Below the pieces are notes generated by a model that saw only the letters and a program-made list of their open reading frames with translations, had not been told where the DNA came from and did not search any database. Below, one piece after another: positions 1 to 9,916 of a stretch of 64,000 bases of DNA. Numbering within the stretch: position 1 is the first letter of the stretch; each line of letters begins with the position of its first letter. This DNA comes from Kitasatospora sp. NA04385. GTDB lineage: Bacteria > Actinomycetota > Actinomycetes > Streptomycetales > Streptomycetaceae. The position numbers and the translations under genes were made by a program. Location of the stretch: assembly GCF_013364235.1 (NCBI RefSeq), contig NZ_CP054919.1, positions 2,052,059 through 2,116,058 on the forward strand. The letters run 5' to 3'.

Positions 1-341
1 TGGTTGCGGGCGAGTTCGCTGAGTTCGGCGTGCATCGCCGCGTCCACGCCCTTCTGCACCCAGCGGCCCTCGGCCCGGGTGAGCGCGCCCAGCCGGACGG
101 TGACCCGGGGCAGCACCCGCAGTCTTCGGTGCTCGGGGGCGGGGCGGCGGTCGACGGCCGCGTCGAACCAGTAGATCCGCAGCAGCGGCAGGCCGGTCTC
201 GGCCTCGGCGCGCTCGCGCAGCGCGCCGATCAGCACCTGGTGGTCGACGGTGATCCGGGAGCGGCCGGGCTCCCCGGCGAGCAGGCTGGCGGCCGCGCCC
301 AGCAGGTAGCCCGCATCGACCAGGACGACGCAGCGGTCCAT
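1..341 (-). CDS. NYN-domain protein, C-terminus cut by window edge
   Basis: The first 113 codons are present and the gene runs off the left edge. The N-terminus reads MDRCVVLVDAGYLLGAA, a hydrophobic strand followed by an Asp-Ala-Gly-Tyr turn. This is typical of NYN domains, which are PIN-like and predicted to be metal-dependent ribonucleases. A later YWFDAAVD stretch fits the second acidic strand of that fold. An AGGAGG box lies eight bases before the ATG. The RNA substrate cannot be told from sequence. The family call is from motif recognition and the nuclease role is inferred. Confidence 0.72.
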   Translation of the reverse strand, partial: MDRCVVLVDAGYLLGAAASLLAGEPGRSRITVDHQVLIGALRERAEAETGLPLLRIYWFDAAVDRRPAPEHRRLRVLPRVTVRLGALTRAEGRWVQKGVDAAMHAELSELARN

Positions 342-482
342 CTCCGGCACCTCCTCCTCGGCCCGGCCCGGGCGGTGGGGCTCCGCCCGGCGGCCCGGCG
401 ACCGTTGGGCACACCTTTACCCGCCGTTCGCCCGCCGAACCGCGCCGCGCTCCGGGCGTCCGACCCTGGATACTGGGTCACC

Positions 483-1274
483 GTGCGGAGAAGAGCGGTG
501 GTGGCGGGTGCGGTGGCGGCGGTCGGCGCGCTCGCCGTGGTGCTGGTGCCCGCGACCGCCCCGGAGTCCTCCAGCGGGGACACCGAGCTGCTGTCCGTCT
601 CGGTGGACGGCGGCCGGACGGTCGAGCTGGGCGCGGCCGAGACGCGCACGGTGACGGTCGAGGTGACCGCGCGCGACGACTCGGGCATCCGCTCGGTCGA
701 CCCGGTCGGCCTGTGGGGGCCCAACTACGCCGCGCTGAAGGTCGGCCGGATGGTCTGCACGCCGCTCGGCCCGGACGGGACGACGGCCCGCTGCCGCGGC
801 GAGGCGACCGTCGCGGCCACCGCCCGGGCGCTCTTCGACGACCAGGCCGGCAGCTGGTTCGTCGACCTGCGGATCCGGGCCAACGACGGCGACCGCTACC
901 TCTCGAAGAACGCCGCGGGCTTCTCCCTCAAGCGCACCGCCCGGCTCGACCTGGCCGCCGCCCCCGCCCGCGCGGCCGCCGGCGGGGCGGTCACCGTCCG
1001 GGCCCGGCTGCAGCGGGCCGACTGGGACGACAACAGCGAGATCCCGCAGCAGGGCGCCGTCGCCTACCTGCAGTTCCGCCCGGCCGGCGGCGACACCTGG
1101 ACCACCCTGGCCGCCACCACCGCGGACGCCACCGGCACGCTGGCGCTGAGCGTGCCGGCCCGGACGTCGGGGACGTACCAGTGGTACGCGCCGGGCGACA
1201 AGTGGACGACGTCCGCGCTGTCGCCGCCGCTGCCGGTGGAGGTCGACGGAGCGGGCGCGCACCCGGGCCAGTGA
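483..1274 (+). CDS. Secreted protein with Ig-like beta-sandwich character
   Basis: A 263-residue protein starting at GTG. Residues 1-25 form an export signal (Arg-rich start, then an Ala/Val/Leu-rich core ending in VPATAP). The mature part looks like two beta-rich modules: roughly residues 35-155, with a Cys pair around VCTPLG and TARCRG, and roughly 160-260, ending in a YQWYAPGDKWT-like strand. Such strands occur in extracellular Ig-like domains of streptomycetes. No catalytic motif is visible. A GATACT element eight bases upstream of the GTG suggests leaderless transcription. The function is unknown. Confidence 0.7.
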   Translation: MRRRAVVAGAVAAVGALAVVLVPATAPESSSGDTELLSVSVDGGRTVELGAAETRTVTVEVTARDDSGIRSVDPVGLWGPNYAALKVGRMVCTPLGPDGTTARCRGEATVAATARALFDDQAGSWFVDLRIRANDGDRYLSKNAAGFSLKRTARLDLAAAPARAAAGGAVTVRARLQRADWDDNSEIPQQGAVAYLQFRPAGGDTWTTLAATTADATGTLALSVPARTSGTYQWYAPGDKWTTSALSPPLPVEVDGAGAHPGQ

Positions 1275-1304
1275 GCGCCCCCGGGCGGCGCCGCCCGGCT
1301 CCCC

Positions 1305-1310
1305 TAGGAT
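1305..1310 (+). promoter_or_regulatory. -10 element of a probable leaderless MarR promoter
   Basis: TAGGAT lies seven bases before the ATG at 1318, so transcription would begin at or near the start codon. This favours 1318 over the ATG at 1309, which falls inside the box. No good -35 is visible. Confidence 0.5.
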
Positions 1311-1317
1311 GTGCGGC

Positions 1318-1797
1318 ATGGAGACCCCGACCGACGACCCGCGGCAGCCGTCCGGCCTGCTCGACGACGTCGGCCCGGCCTTCTCCCGGCTGCGCCGGAC
1401 CGCGGCCCTGAGCGTCGAGCAGCAGGTGTCCCGCAAGGACATGACCCGGACGCTGGTGCTCAACGTGGTGCTGGACGGCCCGGAGCACGACGGCCAGGAG
1501 GTCACCGTGGGCGTGGTCGCCGAGCGGCTCGCCGTGGACCCGTCGGTGGCCAGCCGGATGGTCTCCGACTGCATCGCGGCCGGCTACCTGCGCCGGGCCG
1601 CCTCGCAGCGGGACGGCCGCCGCACGATCCTCGAACTCACCGACGAGGGCCACCTGGTGCTGGCCCGCTTCCGCGCGCACCAGCGCTCCGCCTTCGAGCG
1701 GATCACCCGGGACTGGCCGGAGCGCGAGCGGCTGGAGTTCGCCCGGCTGCTGATCAAGTACGTCGACTCGATCGGCGCGCTGCGCGACAACGGCTAG
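1318..1797 (+). CDS. MarR-family transcriptional regulator
   Basis: A 159-residue protein with a MarR-type winged helix. The region VGVVAERLAVDPSVASRMVS is the recognition helix-turn-helix and LRRAASQRDGRRTILELTDEG is the wing with its basic DGRR turn. Flanking helices should form the dimer interface. MarR proteins normally repress nearby genes and are released by small ligands, but no clear target is adjacent: the next gene, asd, is convergent. An autoregulatory or distant target is therefore likely. The start is chosen because of the TAGGAT box just upstream. Confidence 0.88.
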   Translation: METPTDDPRQPSGLLDDVGPAFSRLRRTAALSVEQQVSRKDMTRTLVLNVVLDGPEHDGQEVTVGVVAERLAVDPSVASRMVSDCIAAGYLRRAASQRDGRRTILELTDEGHLVLARFRAHQRSAFERITRDWPERERLEFARLLIKYVDSIGALRDNG

Positions 1798-1824
1798 CGC
1801 CCGCGCATCGGCCCCGCAGCAGCA

Positions 1825-1859
1825 CGACGGGCCCCGGGCGGTCCGCCCGGGGCCCGTCG
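1825..1859. terminator. Bidirectional hairpin between MarR gene and asd
   Basis: A perfect inverted repeat with 17-base arms separated by one base, beginning CGACGGGCC. It sits between two convergent genes. There is no T-tract, which is usual for actinobacterial terminators. Confidence 0.75.
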
Positions 1860-1868
1860 GCGCGCGGG

Positions 1869-2930
<1,062 letters not shown>

Positions 2931-3084
2931 CTACCGGTTGTGCCGGTTGTCCCGGCCCATCATGCCTTGTCAGAGCGGGTTTCGGTGGGGTCGTCCCAAA
3001 GCGTGAACGCTTGCCGTCCGAGGCGGAAATCCCTCCTGCGCAGGCCCCTTCCCACCGGAAATCCTGCGTGCGACCGGCCGCCGC

Positions 3085-3912
3085 TCAGGCGTGCGCGAGC
3101 AGCGGCAGCCGCACCGCGGGGGTCGGGATGCGCCCGGCGCGGTGCAGCAGCGCCTTGAGCGCGGTCGGGTTCGGGCCGGCGAAGGCGGCCCGGGAGACCT
3201 CGACGAGTTCGGCGCCGAGCTTGCGGGCGAGTGCGGCGTCGCCGTCCTGCCAGGCCCGGTGCAGGGCGACGAAGCGGGCGGTCTCCAGGTGCGCGGAGGC
3301 CGGGATGCCGCCGTCGGCGCCGAGCGCGAGCAGCGGGGAGAGGAACAGGTCGTCACCGGCCAGGACGCCGCGCGGTCCGGCGGCCAGCAGTGCGACGGTC
3401 TCCTCGTCGATGCCGCCGGGCGCGTACTTGACCCCGGCCACGCCGGGCAGCGCGAGCAGGTCCAGCAGGGCGGCGGCGCCCAGCGGCTGCCCGGTGCGGT
3501 AGGGGATGTGGTAGATCACCAGCGGCAGCGGGGCGTGCTCGGCGAGGGCCCGGAAGTGGGCCAGGACGCCGGCCTCGCCGGGGCGGACGAAGGCGGGGAC
3601 GGCGACCAGCGCGGCGTCGGCCCGGCCGTCCAGCGCGGCCAGCGCCGCGGCGGTGCGGGCGGTGCCGCCGTGCCCGGCGCCGACGGTGAGCACCGCGCCG
3701 TACGCGTCGGCGGCCCGGCGGCAGACCTCGACCACCGCGTCCTGTTCGGCGTCGGTGAGCGAGCCGGGCTCGCCGGTGGTGCCGAGCGCGACCAGGCCGG
3801 CCGCACCGGCCTCCAGGCTGTCGCGGGCGAGCCGTTCCAGGGCGTCGAGGGCGAGGGCGCCGTCGGCGGTGAAGGGCGTGACCAGCGGGACGTGGATGCC
3901 GTGGAGTTCCAT
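3085..3912 (-). CDS. Dihydrodipicolinate synthase (DapA)/N-acetylneuraminate lyase family protein
   Basis: A 275-residue TIM-barrel class I aldolase family member. ALGTTGEPGSLTDAEQ at about 43-58 is the family's GTTGE phosphate/carboxylate loop. Tyr134 in LVIYHIPYRTG and Lys162 in GVKYAPGG are the expected catalytic Tyr and Schiff-base Lys. The start MELHGIHVPL was preferred to an upstream in-frame ATG because it matches family N-termini. It is divergent from a LysR gene 71 bases away, the usual arrangement of a regulator and its target. It may be a lysine-pathway DapA or a catabolic paralogue; substrate specificity cannot be read. Confidence 0.85.
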   Translation of the reverse strand: MELHGIHVPLVTPFTADGALALDALERLARDSLEAGAAGLVALGTTGEPGSLTDAEQDAVVEVCRRAADAYGAVLTVGAGHGGTARTAAALAALDGRADAALVAVPAFVRPGEAGVLAHFRALAEHAPLPLVIYHIPYRTGQPLGAAALLDLLALPGVAGVKYAPGGIDEETVALLAAGPRGVLAGDDLFLSPLLALGADGGIPASAHLETARFVALHRAWQDGDAALARKLGAELVEVSRAAFAGPNPTALKALLHRAGRIPTPAVRLPLLAHA

Positions 3913-3983
3913 GCGGGAAGCCTGCCGGGCGGCGACCGTGCAGGTCCAGTTCACGTTTCCGATGCCTCTCGTAAGCTGGTCCG
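3913..3983. promoter_or_regulatory. Divergent LysR/DapA-like promoter region
   Basis: A 71-base gap between divergent genes. TAAGCT at 3972-3977 lies six bases before the ATG of the LysR gene and should be its -10, giving a leaderless message. A GTTCAC hexamer 17 bases upstream is a poor -35. LysR operators are expected here, but no convincing T-N11-A palindrome is seen. Confidence 0.5.
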
Positions 3984-4868
3984 ATGCTCGATGTGCGAAG
4001 GCTGCGGTTGCTGCGCGAACTGGCCCACCAGGGGACGATCGCGGCGGTCGCCGAGGCGTTGTCGTTCAGCCCTTCGGCGGTGTCCCAGCAGCTGTCGGTG
4101 CTGGAGCGGGAGGCGGGGGTGCCGCTGCTGGAGCGGACCGGGCGGCGGGTGGCGCTGACCCCGGCGGGGCGGAACCTGGTGCGGCACACCGAGGCGGTGC
4201 TGGAGCTGCTGGAGCGGGCGGACGCCGAGCTGGCGCACGCCCGGACCGGGCCGGCCGGGCCGCTGCGGATCGGCGCCTACCCGTCCGCGGTGCGCGCCCT
4301 GGTACCGGCTGCGCTGGCCGAACTGGCCTCCCGGCACCCGGAGTTGGAGCCGATGGTGAGCGAGGTGGACCCGGCGGCGGTGGCCGGGGCGCTGCGCGCG
4401 GGCGAGTTGGACGTGGCGCTGGTGCACGAGTACGACCTGGTGCCGGGCGAGCCGGAGGACGGGATCGCGCTGACCGGCCCGGTGTTCGCCGAGCCGCTGT
4501 ACCTGGCGGCCCGCTCCGGCGGCCCCCTGGCCGGGCACCGGGACAGCCCGTGGATCACCTCCCCGGTCGGCACGCTCTGCCACGCGATGGTCCAGCGGGT
4601 GTGCCAGTCCGCCGGGTTCAGCCCGCGGGTGCGCCACCGGGTGGACGACTTCGCGGCGCAGCTGGCCCTGGTCGCGGTGGGGCAGGGGGTGGCGCTGGTC
4701 CCGCAGTTGGGCGTCGACCGGTGCCCGCCGGGCGTCACGCTGACCCGGCTGCCGCTGTACCGGCGCACCCGCACCGCGTTCCGCTCGGGCGGCGCCGCCC
4801 ACCCGGCGGTGGCGGCCTTCACGGCGGCCCTGCACGCGGCGGTCCCGGCCGAACTGCGCTCCGCCTGA
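3984..4868 (+). CDS. LysR-family transcriptional regulator
   Basis: A 294-residue LysR regulator. Residues 1-60 contain the winged helix (LRLLRELAHQGTIAAVAEAL, then FSPSAVSQQLSVLEREAGV and GRRVALTPAG). About residues 90-290 form the periplasmic-binding-protein-like effector domain, starting at GPLRIGAYPSAV. The divergent DapA-like gene is the likely target. A TAAGCT box six bases before the ATG predicts leaderless transcription and would allow autoregulation from the shared gap. Confidence 0.93.
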   Translation: MLDVRRLRLLRELAHQGTIAAVAEALSFSPSAVSQQLSVLEREAGVPLLERTGRRVALTPAGRNLVRHTEAVLELLERADAELAHARTGPAGPLRIGAYPSAVRALVPAALAELASRHPELEPMVSEVDPAAVAGALRAGELDVALVHEYDLVPGEPEDGIALTGPVFAEPLYLAARSGGPLAGHRDSPWITSPVGTLCHAMVQRVCQSAGFSPRVRHRVDDFAAQLALVAVGQGVALVPQLGVDRCPPGVTLTRLPLYRRTRTAFRSGGAAHPAVAAFTAALHAAVPAELRSA

Positions 4869-4920
4869 GCTCCGCGCACCCGATCTCCCCTCCGGCCTCC
4901 CGCCGGGCCGGGGCGGTCGG

Positions 4921-4926
4921 TAGCCT
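4921..4926 (+). promoter_or_regulatory. -10 element, leaderless PemK-like gene
   Basis: TAGCCT lies six bases before the ATG at 4933, which leaves no room for a ribosome-binding site. Confidence 0.5.
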
Positions 4927-4932
4927 GCCGCC

Positions 4933-5382
4933 ATGCATCAGTTGAACGAGCAGCAGGAGCAGCCGGGCCGGTTCGGCCCGGACGCCACGGTGGAGGTCCG
5001 GGCCGAGGGCGTCGGCCCGGTGCGCACCGAGTACGCGCCGGACCACGACGGCGACCCGGACCCGGGCGAGATCGTCTGGACGTGGGTGCCGTACGAGGAG
5101 AACGACGGCCGGGGCAAGGACCGGCCGGTGCTGGTGGTGGCCCGGGAGGCGGGCGGTTCGCTGCTGACGGTGATGCTGTCCAGCAAGGGCCACGACGACG
5201 ACCGGGACTGGGTGCCGCTGGGCGCCGGCCCGTGGGACCGCAGCGGCCGGGACTCCTGGGTGGCGCTGGACCGGGTGTTCCGGGTGCGCGACGGCGGGAT
5301 GCGCCGGGAGGCCTGCGCGCTGGACCGGGCCCGGTTCCAGCTGGTGGTGGACTCGCTGCGGCACCGTTACCGCTGGCGCTGA
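4933..5382 (+). CDS. PemK/MazF-like toxin-fold protein, no antitoxin adjacent
   Basis: A 149-residue protein whose residues about 35-145 resemble the PemK/MazF endoribonuclease fold: GEIVWTWVPYEE, then GKDRPVLVVARE, a strand with LSSKGHDDDR, and a SWVALDRVFRV strand. Family toxins cleave mRNA at short motifs. No short acidic antitoxin gene lies on either side: upstream is a LysR gene and downstream an RDD protein. The first 30 residues are acidic and Gln/Glu-rich, which is an unusual extension. It may be a domesticated nuclease or a non-toxic relative. The fold call is from motif resemblance. Confidence 0.72.
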   Translation: MHQLNEQQEQPGRFGPDATVEVRAEGVGPVRTEYAPDHDGDPDPGEIVWTWVPYEENDGRGKDRPVLVVAREAGGSLLTVMLSSKGHDDDRDWVPLGAGPWDRSGRDSWVALDRVFRVRDGGMRREACALDRARFQLVVDSLRHRYRWR

Positions 5383-5471
5383 GTAACGATCACCCGACGG
5401 CCGTTCCCGAATTCACCCGGAACCGGTACAACGACTCCAGGATTTCCCACATTTGAGCTGGAGTCGCACGC

Positions 5472-5990
5472 ATGAGCAGCAGCACACCTCCCGGCTACGA
5501 TCACGGCCAGTACCCGCAGGGCGGGCTCCCCGCCTGGCTGGGCCCGACCCCGCCGCCCGGCGTCCAGCCCGCCCCGGGCACCCGGGTGCTGGCCGCGCCG
5601 CTGGACCGCTTCCTGGCCCGCCTGATCGACGCGGCGGTCCTCCTGGTGCCGTTCGTGGTGATAGGCATCGTCACGATGGGCGACTTCCTGTACTACGTGC
5701 TGGCCGCGGCGGTCTTCGTGGCCTACGAGGGCGCCATGCTGCTGACCCAGCAGGGCCAGACCGTGGGCAAGAAGGCCATGCGGCTGCGCGTGGTCAGCGC
5801 GGCGCACGGCGGCCGCCCGACCGACAACGAGCTGTGGACCAGGGCGGGCGTCTACGGCGGCCCGTTCCTGGTGCCCTACCTGGGCGGGCTGTTCATGCTG
5901 GTCAACGTCCTGTCCCAGCTGTGGGACAAGCCGCTCCAGCAGTGCTTCCACGACAAGGCGGCCAAGACCGTGGTGGTCAAGGAGAGCTGA
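5472..5990 (+). CDS. RDD-family membrane protein
   Basis: A 172-residue membrane protein. After a Pro/Gly-rich cytoplasmic tail of about 40 residues comes LDRFLARLIDAAVLLVPFVV, carrying the Arg and Asp residues that name the family in the first membrane helix. Further hydrophobic segments follow at about 75-95 (YYVLAAAVFVAYEGAML) and 125-150. GQTVGKKAMRLRVV is the characteristic loop. Some RDD proteins have been linked to ion transport or assembly of other membrane proteins, but this one has no informative neighbour. A GGAG-containing stretch precedes the ATG. Confidence 0.88.
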   Translation: MSSSTPPGYDHGQYPQGGLPAWLGPTPPPGVQPAPGTRVLAAPLDRFLARLIDAAVLLVPFVVIGIVTMGDFLYYVLAAAVFVAYEGAMLLTQQGQTVGKKAMRLRVVSAAHGGRPTDNELWTRAGVYGGPFLVPYLGGLFMLVNVLSQLWDKPLQQCFHDKAAKTVVVKES

Positions 5991-6010
5991 CCCGACGGCC
6001 CGGAACGACC

Positions 6011-6052
6011 GGCCCGGCCCCGGCGGAGACCACACTCCGCCGGGGCCGGGCC
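6011..6052. terminator. Bidirectional hairpin between RDD gene and dnaE
   Basis: Perfect 18-base arms, GGCCCGGCC... with its complement, around a six-base ACCACA loop. It lies between convergent genes. Confidence 0.78.
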
Positions 6053-6089
6053 GTCCCGCAAGGCGAAGCCGGACGGGCCGGACGGGCCG

Positions 6090-9000
6090 TCAGCTGGCCA
6101 GGCAGCTCGGCCCGAGCAGCTGCTTGAGGTCGCCGAACAGCGCCGGGTCGGACTTCACCCGGTGCCGGTCGAGGCGCAGCACCACCGTCCTGGTCCGGCC
6201 GCGCAGGTGGACGTGCACCTCGGTGCTGCCCCGGTGGCTGCCCAGCACCTCGCCGAGCCGGGTGACGATCGGCGGGGTGAGCTTGTTCTCCGGCACGGTG
6301 ATCACGATCGGCAGCTGCGCCCCGACGTTGCTCAGGTCGGGCACCGACAGCTCCATGCCCATCAGCCGCGGCACGTCCTCCCGCTTGTCGAGCTTGCCGC
6401 GGACGAACACCACGGCGTCCTCGACCAGTTGGGAGGAGACCAGCTGGTAGCTGGCGGGGAAGAACATGCAGTCGATCGAGCCGGCCAGGTCCTCGACGGT
6501 GGCGATCGCCCAGGCGTTGCCCTGCTTGGTCATCTTGCGCTGGAGGCCGGAGATGATGCCGCCGATGGTCACGATGGTGCCGTCGGGCCGCTCGGCGAGG
6601 TCGGCGACCGCGCAGTCCGCCTTGTCGGCGAGGACGTGCTCGATGCCGTTCAGCGGGTGCGAGGAGACGTAGAGGCCGAGCATCTCGCGCTCCTGGGTGA
6701 GCAGGAAGGACTTGTCCCACTCCTCCTCGGAGAACACCACGTCCAGCCCGAAGGACGGCTCGTCGGAGACCGAGTCGCCGCCGAACAGGTCGAACTGGCC
6801 CTCCGCCTCCTTGCGCTTGATGCCGACCACGTTGTCGATCATCGGCTCGAACTGGGCGGTCAGGCCCTTGCGGGTGTGCCCGAGCGAGTCGAAGGAGCCG
6901 GCCTTGATCAGCGATTCGACGGTGCGCTTGTTGCACACCACCGACTCGACCTTCTCCAGGAAGTCCGGGAAGGAGGCGTACTTCCCCTTGGCCTTGCGGG
7001 TGCGGATCATCGACTCCACCACCGGCCCGCCGACGTTGCGGATCGCGGTCAGGCCGAACCGGACGGTCTCGCTGCCGTGCGGGGTGAAGTCGGCGTCGGA
7101 CTCGTTGACGTCCGGCGGGAGCACCTGGATGCCCATCTTGCGGCACTCGTTGAGGTAGACCGCGGACTTGTCCTTGTCGTCCTTGACCGAGGTGAGCAGC
7201 GCCGACATGTACTCGGCCGGGTAGTTGGCCTTCAGGTAGGCCGTCCAGTACGAGACCAGCCCGTAGCCGGCGGTGTGCGCCTTGTTGAAGGCGTAGCCGG
7301 AGAACGGGACGAGGACGTCCCACACCGCCTGGATCGCCGCGTCCGAGTAGCCGCGCTCCCGGCAGCCCTTCTGGAACGGGACGAACTCGGCCTCCAGGAT
7401 CTCCTTCTTCTTCTTGCCCATCGCGCGGCGCAGCAGGTCGGCCTGGCCGAGCGAGTAGCCGGCCAGGATCTGCGCGGCCTTCTGCACCTGCTCCTGGTAG
7501 ACGATCAGGCCGTAGGTCGGCTTGAGGATCTCCTCCAGGGGCTTCTCCAGCTCCGGGTGGATCGGGGTGATCTCCTGCTGGCCGTTCTTGCGCAGCGCGT
7601 AGTTGGTGTGCGAGTTGACGCCCATCGGGCCGGGTCGGTACAGCGCCAGGACGGCGGAGATGTCCTCGAAGTTGTCGGGCTTCATCAGGCGCAGCAGCGA
7701 GCGCATCGGGCCGCCGTCGAGCTGGAAGACGCCGAGCGTGTCGCCGCGGGCGAGCAGTTCGTAGGCGGGCTTGTCGTCGAGCGGCAGTTCCAGCAGCTCG
7801 ATCTTGACGCCCTTGTTCTTCTCGATCGCCTTGACGGCGTCGTCCATGATCGTCAGGTTGCGCAGTCCGAGGAAGTCCATCTTGAGGAGCCCGAGGCCCT
7901 CGCAGGTGGGGTAGTCGAACTGGGTGATGGTGACGCCGTCGGTGTGCCGGGTCCAGACCGGGATGTGGTCGGTCAGCGGCTCGGCGGACATGATCACGCC
8001 GGCCGCGTGCACGCCGGGCTGCCGGATCAGGCCCTCGATGCCGCGCGCGGTGTCGATCACCTTGCGGACGTCGGGGTCGTTCTCGTATAGGCCGCGGATC
8101 TCGCCCGCCTCGCCGTAGCGGGGGTGCGAGGAGTCGGTGATGCCGGACAGCGGGATGCCCTTGCCCATCACGTCCGGCGGCATCGCCTTGGTGATCCGGT
8201 CGCCCATCGCGTACGGGTAGCCCAGGACCCGGGAGGAGTCCTTGATGGCGGCCTTCGCCTTGATGGTGCCGTACGTGACGATCATGGCGACCTTGTCGGC
8301 GCCCCACTTCTCGGTCACGTAGCGGATCACGTCGCCGCGCCGGCGCTCGTCGAAGTCGATGTCGACGTCGGGCATGGAGATGCGCTCGGGGTTGAGGAAG
8401 CGCTCGAAGATCAGGCCGTGCGGGATCGGGTCGAGGTCGGTGATGCCCATCGCGTAGGCGACCAGCGAGCCGGCCGCGGAACCGCGGCCGGGGCCGACCG
8501 CGATGCCCTGGCTCTTGGCCCACATGATGAAGTCGGCGACCACGAGGAAGTACGCCGGGAACCCCATCTGGATGATGGTGTCCATCTCGTACTCGGCGAG
8601 CTTCTTGTGCTCCTCGTCGTAGCCGTTCGGGAAGCGCCAGTCCATGCCCTCCCAGACCTTGGACTTGAAGAAGTCCGCCTCGGACTCGAAGCCCTCCGGG
8701 ATCGGGAAGCGGGGCATCAGGTTCTTGAACGTGAACATGCCCTCGGTGTCGACCCGCTGGGCGACCAGCAGCTGGCTGTTGCGGCAGCCCTCCTGCCAGA
8801 TGTCCGAGGAGTCCAGGCCGTACATCTCGGCGGCCGACTTGATGTAGTAGCCGGTGCCGTCGAACCGGAAGCGGTCCGGGTCGGAGAGGTTCTTGCCGGT
8901 CTGCACGCACAGCAGCAGGTCGTGGGCGCCCGCGTCGCCCTCGGTGGTGTAGTGCGAGTCGTTGGTGACCACCGGCGGGATGTTCAGCTTCCGGCTGATC

Positions 9001-9623
9001 TCGATCAGGCCGTCGCGGACCCGCTTCTCGATGTCCAGGCCGTGGTCCATCAGCTCCAGGAAGTAGTTCTCCTTGCCGAAGATCTCCTGGTACTCGGCGG
9101 CCGACCGGACCGCCTCGTCGAACTGGCCCAGCCGCAGCCTGGTCTGCACCTCGCCGGAGGGGCAGCCGGTGGTGGCCATCAGGCCGGCCGCGTGCTCGGC
9201 GATGATCTCCTTGTCCATCCGGGGCCACTTCACCAGCCAGCCCTCCGCGTAGGAGCGCGAGGTCAGCTTGAAGAGGTTGTGCAGGCCCTCCTTGTTCCGG
9301 GCCCAGATGGTCTTGTGGGTGTACGCGCCGGACGCCGAGACGTCGTCCTTCTTCTGGTGCGGCTGGCCCCACAGGACGCGCTTGGTGTTGGACCGGGAGT
9401 CCGGGGCGACGTACGCCTCGATGCCGATCACCGGGGTGATGCCGGCCGCGGTGGCCTGCTTGTGGAACTCGGCGGCGCCGTACATGTTGCCGTGGTCGGT
9501 CATCGCGACGTGGGTCTGCCCGAGCCGCTCGACCTCCTTGAAGAGCTGCTTCAGCCGGGCGGCGCCGTCCAGCATCGAGTACTCGGTGTGGACGTGCAGG
9601 TGCGCGTACGGCTGGTCGCTCAA
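6090..9623 (-). CDS. dnaE: DNA polymerase III alpha subunit (replicative)
   Basis: A 1177-residue replicative polymerase of DnaE1 size. The N-terminal PHP domain begins YAHLHVHTEYSMLDG and continues MTDHGNMYGA, with the metal-binding histidines conserved. The palm carries GPGRGSAAGSLVAYAMGIT and PDVDIDFDERRRGDV, the catalytic Asp-x-Asp at about residue 415. The C-terminal third holds the helix-hairpin and OB-fold (IVTIGGIISGLQRKMTKQG). The start is TTG at 9623, with a perfect GGAGG seven bases upstream; a longer upstream reading has no family similarity. It acts at the replication fork with the beta clamp and is monocistronic here. A TAGACT at 9718-9723 on the minus strand could be its -10. 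Confidence 0.96.
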   Translation of the reverse strand: MSDQPYAHLHVHTEYSMLDGAARLKQLFKEVERLGQTHVAMTDHGNMYGAAEFHKQATAAGITPVIGIEAYVAPDSRSNTKRVLWGQPHQKKDDVSASGAYTHKTIWARNKEGLHNLFKLTSRSYAEGWLVKWPRMDKEIIAEHAAGLMATTGCPSGEVQTRLRLGQFDEAVRSAAEYQEIFGKENYFLELMDHGLDIEKRVRDGLIEISRKLNIPPVVTNDSHYTTEGDAGAHDLLLCVQTGKNLSDPDRFRFDGTGYYIKSAAEMYGLDSSDIWQEGCRNSQLLVAQRVDTEGMFTFKNLMPRFPIPEGFESEADFFKSKVWEGMDWRFPNGYDEEHKKLAEYEMDTIIQMGFPAYFLVVADFIMWAKSQGIAVGPGRGSAAGSLVAYAMGITDLDPIPHGLIFERFLNPERISMPDVDIDFDERRRGDVIRYVTEKWGADKVAMIVTYGTIKAKAAIKDSSRVLGYPYAMGDRITKAMPPDVMGKGIPLSGITDSSHPRYGEAGEIRGLYENDPDVRKVIDTARGIEGLIRQPGVHAAGVIMSAEPLTDHIPVWTRHTDGVTITQFDYPTCEGLGLLKMDFLGLRNLTIMDDAVKAIEKNKGVKIELLELPLDDKPAYELLARGDTLGVFQLDGGPMRSLLRLMKPDNFEDISAVLALYRPGPMGVNSHTNYALRKNGQQEITPIHPELEKPLEEILKPTYGLIVYQEQVQKAAQILAGYSLGQADLLRRAMGKKKKEILEAEFVPFQKGCRERGYSDAAIQAVWDVLVPFSGYAFNKAHTAGYGLVSYWTAYLKANYPAEYMSALLTSVKDDKDKSAVYLNECRKMGIQVLPPDVNESDADFTPHGSETVRFGLTAIRNVGGPVVESMIRTRKAKGKYASFPDFLEKVESVVCNKRTVESLIKAGSFDSLGHTRKGLTAQFEPMIDNVVGIKRKEAEGQFDLFGGDSVSDEPSFGLDVVFSEEEWDKSFLLTQEREMLGLYVSSHPLNGIEHVLADKADCAVADLAERPDGTIVTIGGIISGLQRKMTKQGNAWAIATVEDLAGSIDCMFFPASYQLVSSQLVEDAVVFVRGKLDKREDVPRLMGMELSVPDLSNVGAQLPIVITVPENKLTPPIVTRLGEVLGSHRGSTEVHVHLRGRTRTVVLRLDRHRVKSDPALFGDLKQLLGPSCLAS

Positions 9624-9806
9624 GGCGGGGCCTCCGGGGTCCTGGGAGAGGGCTGAAACACGTGCGGCCCGAGCCACCACCAGGGCTCGGACCACGGCTT
9701 CCGGGTTCGCGCCACCGAGTCTAGTCCCCTCCGCGCCCCTCCCGGTCCCCCCGCGCCGACCCTTCACGGACCCTCCGCCGTCCTGACGGGCTGTTAGGTT
9801 GGGCCA

Positions 9807-9863
9807 CCCCGCGAACCGCCCGGGAACCGCCCGCGGCCCGCCCCGCGAACCGCCCGGGAGCCG
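9807..9863. repeat. Imperfect 23-bp direct repeat upstream of the AlkZ-like gene
   Basis: CCCCGCGAACCGCCCGGGA occurs at 9807 and again at 9841, 34 bases apart, with one mismatch over 23 bases. It lies in the leader between a possible TAGGTT -10 (9795-9800) and the gene at 9917. The role is unknown. Confidence 0.55.
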
Positions 9864-9916
9864 TCCCGCACTCCCGCCCGCACCCCCGCCCGCACGACCG
9901 CCCAGGAGGCCAGGCG

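Noticed and set aside
30..482. N-terminal extension of the secreted protein at 483
   Set aside because: It overlaps the opposite NYN gene and lacks a signal; the export signal begins right after the GTG at 483.
4933..5382. Complete toxin-antitoxin module
   Set aside because: No antitoxin-sized acidic frame with a ribosome-binding site flanks the PemK-like gene.
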